Origin: Pseudomonas gessardii
Lineage (GTDB): Bacteria > Pseudomonadota > Gammaproteobacteria > Pseudomonadales > Pseudomonadaceae
Assembly (NCBI RefSeq): GCF_001983165.1
Contig: NZ_MNPU01000038.1
Location: 1 to 56,867 of the forward strand
Length of the DNA: 56,867 nucleotides
Direction: 5' to 3'
Shown: positions 54,218 through 56,867 of the stretch, in pieces
Layout: every line of letters begins with the position of its first letter
Position numbering within the stretch: the stretch's first letter is position 1
Position numbers and translations under genes: made by a program
Notes under the pieces: model-generated
The model's database searches: none
The model's input: the letters and a program-made list of their open reading frames with translations, nothing else
What the model was told of the DNA's origin: nothing

Positions 54218-55327
54218 ATGTCCATCTCAATAATCTACGGCGAGGCTCTAACATCACTGGGATATGGTCGGGAACTTTTCGACAAACTAGTTGCTGGAGA
54301 GTCGGGGCTCAAGAAGGCAGATGTCGTTTTTGACAACTTACCAAATCCCGAGTTGGCGGGCATGGTTGGCACCATAGAGGGGGTTGTGGGTGAAGAAAGA
54401 ATCCCTCAGATCCTCGATAGAGCCTTCCATAGAATTCTCCCCTCGATAGTATTTGCATCCGATCTGGTTGTGGGCGGTTGCAGTTTCGGCGACTTGGCTG
54501 GCCCTGAAGCCGGAAATCCCCACGCCGCACTTGTAAAAGCCATGAAAAAGATATGGCCGTCTACAATTCCGCCAACCACACTGGTGTCTAGTGCGTGCTC
54601 CAGTGGGACGGACGCAATCATCGTCGCGGCCCAAGCCATAAGTTCTGGCCTGGCAAATATCGTTACGGTTATTGGTTTTGACTCCTTGGGTGCTGGAAAA
54701 CTGATCCAGCATATAGCGCTCGGGACTCAAAGTGCAGACAGGGCCAGACCATTTGACGGCGCGCGCAGTGGCACTTCATTTGGAGAAGCCTGTGGTGTCA
54801 TGGTTCTGGCAAACGATTGCGGTATGAAAAAACTTAAAACACAGCGCATTGGCCGTATAGCTAATTTTGGCTTATCTTCTGACTCATATGACATAGCCGC
54901 CCCCCATCCCGAAGGTATACATGCAAGTAACGCCATTAGAATGGCTACGAAAGGCCTCAATCTAGATGAGCTTGGCTATATAAACGTTCACGGAAGTGGA
55001 ACCAGCTTGAACGATCAAGCCGAGGCAGCCGCGCTCAGACTGGTTTTCGGCGACTTCCTAGATCAAGCCATTATAGGTGGAACAAAAGGCGCTCTTGGTC
55101 ATTCGTTAGGTGCTACGGGTGTAGTCGAAGCAATTATAACATTACAAGCAATGAACAACTCTATTTATCCTCCAACAACGGGCTTGTTAAATCTTGATCA
55201 GCAGATAGCGGCTCCTATTCTCCAAAAATCGAGCACACGGGGAAGCACGCACAAATTCGGCCTAACGACCACCTTTGGATTTGGTGGTGTTAACTCAGCC
55301 CTTCTAATAGAGGCTAGCCAATGTTAA
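54218..55327 (+). CDS. Beta-ketoacyl-ACP synthase (KAS II type), catalytically complete
   Basis: A 369-residue condensing enzyme. It has the full catalytic triad: Cys127 in SSACSSGTDA, His258 in YINVHGSGTSLND and His295 in GALGHSLGATG. TFGFGGVNSALLIEAS closes the fold as in FabF. It is about 40 residues shorter than housekeeping FabF. It should elongate carrier-bound acyl chains with malonyl units. It overlaps the half-size KS-like gene by 7 bases, recalling the KS/chain-length-factor pairs of type II polyketide synthases. No malonyl transferase is encoded nearby. Confidence 0.88.
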   Translation: MSISIIYGEALTSLGYGRELFDKLVAGESGLKKADVVFDNLPNPELAGMVGTIEGVVGEERIPQILDRAFHRILPSIVFASDLVVGGCSFGDLAGPEAGNPHAALVKAMKKIWPSTIPPTTLVSSACSSGTDAIIVAAQAISSGLANIVTVIGFDSLGAGKLIQHIALGTQSADRARPFDGARSGTSFGEACGVMVLANDCGMKKLKTQRIGRIANFGLSSDSYDIAAPHPEGIHASNAIRMATKGLNLDELGYINVHGSGTSLNDQAEAAALRLVFGDFLDQAIIGGTKGALGHSLGATGVVEAIITLQAMNNSIYPPTTGLLNLDQQIAAPILQKSSTRGSTHKFGLTTTFGFGGVNSALLIEASQC

Positions 55328-55923
55328 ACAATAGTACATCTCCTGGTTTCGGTCATTTTCAATCTGACAACACAAACAAAGCCCCAACATTAAATTTTAA
55401 AATTCAAGACAACCGGTGCGACCCTCTGGTGAGTGTTGCACTGAAGGCCTTGGAAGGGGCCTTATCAAATACTGGAGAAAGTGAACGTTCTCTTCAAACA
55501 GCTATTTTTTCAGTAACTGACACTGGTTGCCAGCATCATGCAAAACGAGTGATTGACGCACTAGCGACTATGAGGCCGAGGCAAGCTTTTTTTGCACGCG
55601 GGAGTGCCATCATGCTCTCGACTTACAGCTCAATGGCGATAGGCAGCCACGGCCCTTGTCTTTCAATGAGCGGACGGGGGACTGCTATTGCACTTGTGCT
55701 TAACCTCGCAAAGCATTTTTTGACCAAGGGAGATTGTCACAGGATCATTTTACTTTGTGCCGATCAAATAGATGGTGCCCTGAAAGCGTCAGCAGTTTAC
55801 TTTTCATCTGCCAACACAGGCGAAATTGACAACCTAATAGAATACAGCCTTGATACAGATAATGTCGGTTTGTATGCAGAGTCAATAATTCAATCTTTTT
55901 TTTCGCGTGAGAATCTAGTATGA
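55321..55923 (+). CDS. Half-size ketosynthase-like protein without active-site Cys
   Basis: A 200-residue protein that looks like one half of a ketosynthase. A central region (PRQAFFARGSAIMLSTYSSM then GPCLSMSGRGTAIALVLNL and CHRIILLCAD) corresponds to the KS nucleophile region, but at the cysteine place there is Gly120. The C-terminal half with the two catalytic His is absent, and no frameshifted remainder was found. It overlaps the full ketosynthase by 7 bases and the reductase by 4. I infer a chain-length-factor-like partner of the full ketosynthase. A remnant pseudogene is the alternative, but its intact frame and overlaps argue for function. Confidence 0.7.
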   Translation: MLNNSTSPGFGHFQSDNTNKAPTLNFKIQDNRCDPLVSVALKALEGALSNTGESERSLQTAIFSVTDTGCQHHAKRVIDALATMRPRQAFFARGSAIMLSTYSSMAIGSHGPCLSMSGRGTAIALVLNLAKHFLTKGDCHRIILLCADQIDGALKASAVYFSSANTGEIDNLIEYSLDTDNVGLYAESIIQSFFSRENLV

Positions 55924-56705
55924 ACCTTTCAGGTAAACGTGGAGTCGTGCTTGGCGTATTAAATAAAAAGTCAATGGCTGCAGCCTGCGCCTCCAGACTG
56001 ATGAGCGCAGGTGCAGAGGTTATTTGCAGCTATCTCCCAGTAAAGGGCGATGAAGAACGTCGTCATATTTTGGCCACCCGCGCTATCCCTAGTATGCTTC
56101 CTGAGTACATGCTGCCTTGTGACGTCACTAACGACAGCAGCATAGAAAGTTTCTTTAATGCGGTAGCGGAGATTTTTGGGGAAATCGACTTTATCGTCCA
56201 TGGAGTTTCTTTAATATCCTCCGACGCAACTATTGATAACTTGGCAGAATTACCAAGGCAGGCATTCCATACTTCAATGGATGTTTCTGTCTACAGTATG
56301 CTTGCGATTTCTAAATATGCAAAAGCCCATATGTCTGGAGGAGGCTCAATCATCACATTCAGCTATTTAAGCGCTGACTCACTGGTTCCGGGCTACGAAC
56401 TGCTAGGTGTTTGCAAAGCAGCGCTTCAGGCAAGTGCATCTTATTTAGCATTTGAGCTAAGAAAATCAAATATACGAGTTAATGTAATAAGTGCTCCACC
56501 CTTTCCATCTTCCTCCGCCATCGGACATACGGCTTATAGCGGACTTTGCGATGCTTACGCAAAAAAATTGCTACCAGCAGCAATACCCTCGATCGATGAA
56601 ATCTTAAATGTTGCAGTTTTTTTGATTTCTGACTTGTCGACAGGAGTAAGCGGTGAGCGAATTTTTGTCGATGGTGGTTTTCACAATATGTCAGCTGCAA
56701 TATAG
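55920..56705 (+). CDS. FabI-like short-chain dehydrogenase (enoyl-ACP reductase type)
   Basis: A 261-residue Rossmann protein. It begins LSGKRGVVLGVLNKKSMAAA, the atypical FabI cofactor motif. FIVHGVSLIS follows, then the catalytic pair Tyr159 and Lys166 with six residues between them (YELLGVCKAA), and a second Tyr149 ten residues before Tyr159, exactly as in FabI. The end has IFVDGGFHNMS. It would reduce a carrier-bound enoyl chain using NAD(P)H. A second possibility is a resistant copy of FabI protecting the producer. It is the last gene of the cluster; the remaining 160 bases show no gene. Confidence 0.84.
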   Translation: MNLSGKRGVVLGVLNKKSMAAACASRLMSAGAEVICSYLPVKGDEERRHILATRAIPSMLPEYMLPCDVTNDSSIESFFNAVAEIFGEIDFIVHGVSLISSDATIDNLAELPRQAFHTSMDVSVYSMLAISKYAKAHMSGGGSIITFSYLSADSLVPGYELLGVCKAALQASASYLAFELRKSNIRVNVISAPPFPSSSAIGHTAYSGLCDAYAKKLLPAAIPSIDEILNVAVFLISDLSTGVSGERIFVDGGFHNMSAAI

Positions 56706-56867
56706 CCTGCTGCAATGGAATAACGCTGCCCCTGCCTACCATTACGGGCTCTTCGCATTTAAGGGTGTAGAAAAAATCTGACCGGCTGGAAAAGGAGTCG
56801 AGGATCTTAGAAAATGTAAGCTCTCACACCAACAAAAACTAAGCCCCCGACGTGAACAATCTTACCT

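Noticed and set aside
49221..56705. Reading the right-hand cluster as ordinary housekeeping fatty-acid synthesis
   Set aside because: There is no fabD, fabG or fabH, but there is a ligase, an aminotransferase, an exporter and a half ketosynthase, and the composition is foreign.

Overview
The window looks like chromosome of a fluorescent Pseudomonas (P. fluorescens group). It has GC-rich genes with Pseudomonas-type codon use and many copies of the fluorescent-pseudomonad REP palindrome (GTGGGAGCGGGCTTGC-like). It also carries a pyoverdine gene (pvdA) behind a PvdS iron-starvation box and a complete inositol catabolic locus. The last 7.6 kb (about 49.0-56.87 kb) is clearly AT-richer and uses codons unlike the rest, which suggests acquired DNA.

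Layout. 0-5.5 kb: the 3' end of an IS110-type transposase, an orphan glycine-betaine-type binding protein, several small conserved genes, a methyl-accepting chemotaxis protein and a DksA2-type regulator. 5.8-18.8 kb: inositol locus. An ABC importer (binding protein, ATPase, permease), a Gfo/Idh/MocA oxidoreductase, iolG, iolD, iolB, iolE and an iolC-DUF2090 fusion all lie on the minus strand, with a divergent RpiR-type regulator. Two GGAA-N6-TTCC palindromes, one before iolC and one before the importer, are the likely operators. 18.9-24.7 kb: an OmpR/EnvZ-type two-component pair, a SRPBCC protein, a Tsx-like porin behind paired LacI-type palindromes, two small DMT proteins and a LysR regulator. 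24.7-32.6 kb: an Nramp transporter, an alpha/beta-hydrolase-YaaW fusion, a HigBA-type toxin-antitoxin pair, a Kef-type antiporter, a secreted protein, CobF and a degenerate histidine phosphatase. 32.8-37.3 kb: a 1,520-residue putative toxin with a caspase-like C-terminus. 37.4-40.9 kb: a cobalamin riboswitch and a BtuB-ferredoxin-BtuF-like operon. 41.1-48.6 kb: a BvgS-type hybrid kinase with its response regulator and a degenerate receiver, then MgtC and pvdA.

49.2-56.7 kb holds the most interesting system, a nine-gene all-plus-strand cluster. It encodes a LysE-type exporter, an acyl-AMP ligase, an acyl carrier protein, a glutamate-1-semialdehyde-type aminotransferase, a hotdog thioesterase, a FabZ/FabA-like protein lacking the catalytic acid, a full ketosynthase, a half-size ketosynthase without the active-site cysteine, and a FabI-type reductase. 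It has no ketoreductase or malonyl transferase, so it probably borrows these from primary fatty-acid synthesis. The simplest reading is a small stand-alone type II fatty-acid/polyketide pathway that makes an aminated short-chain acid and exports it through the LysE protein. The product cannot be read from the sequence. A furanomycin-like non-proteinogenic amino acid is one concrete hypothesis.
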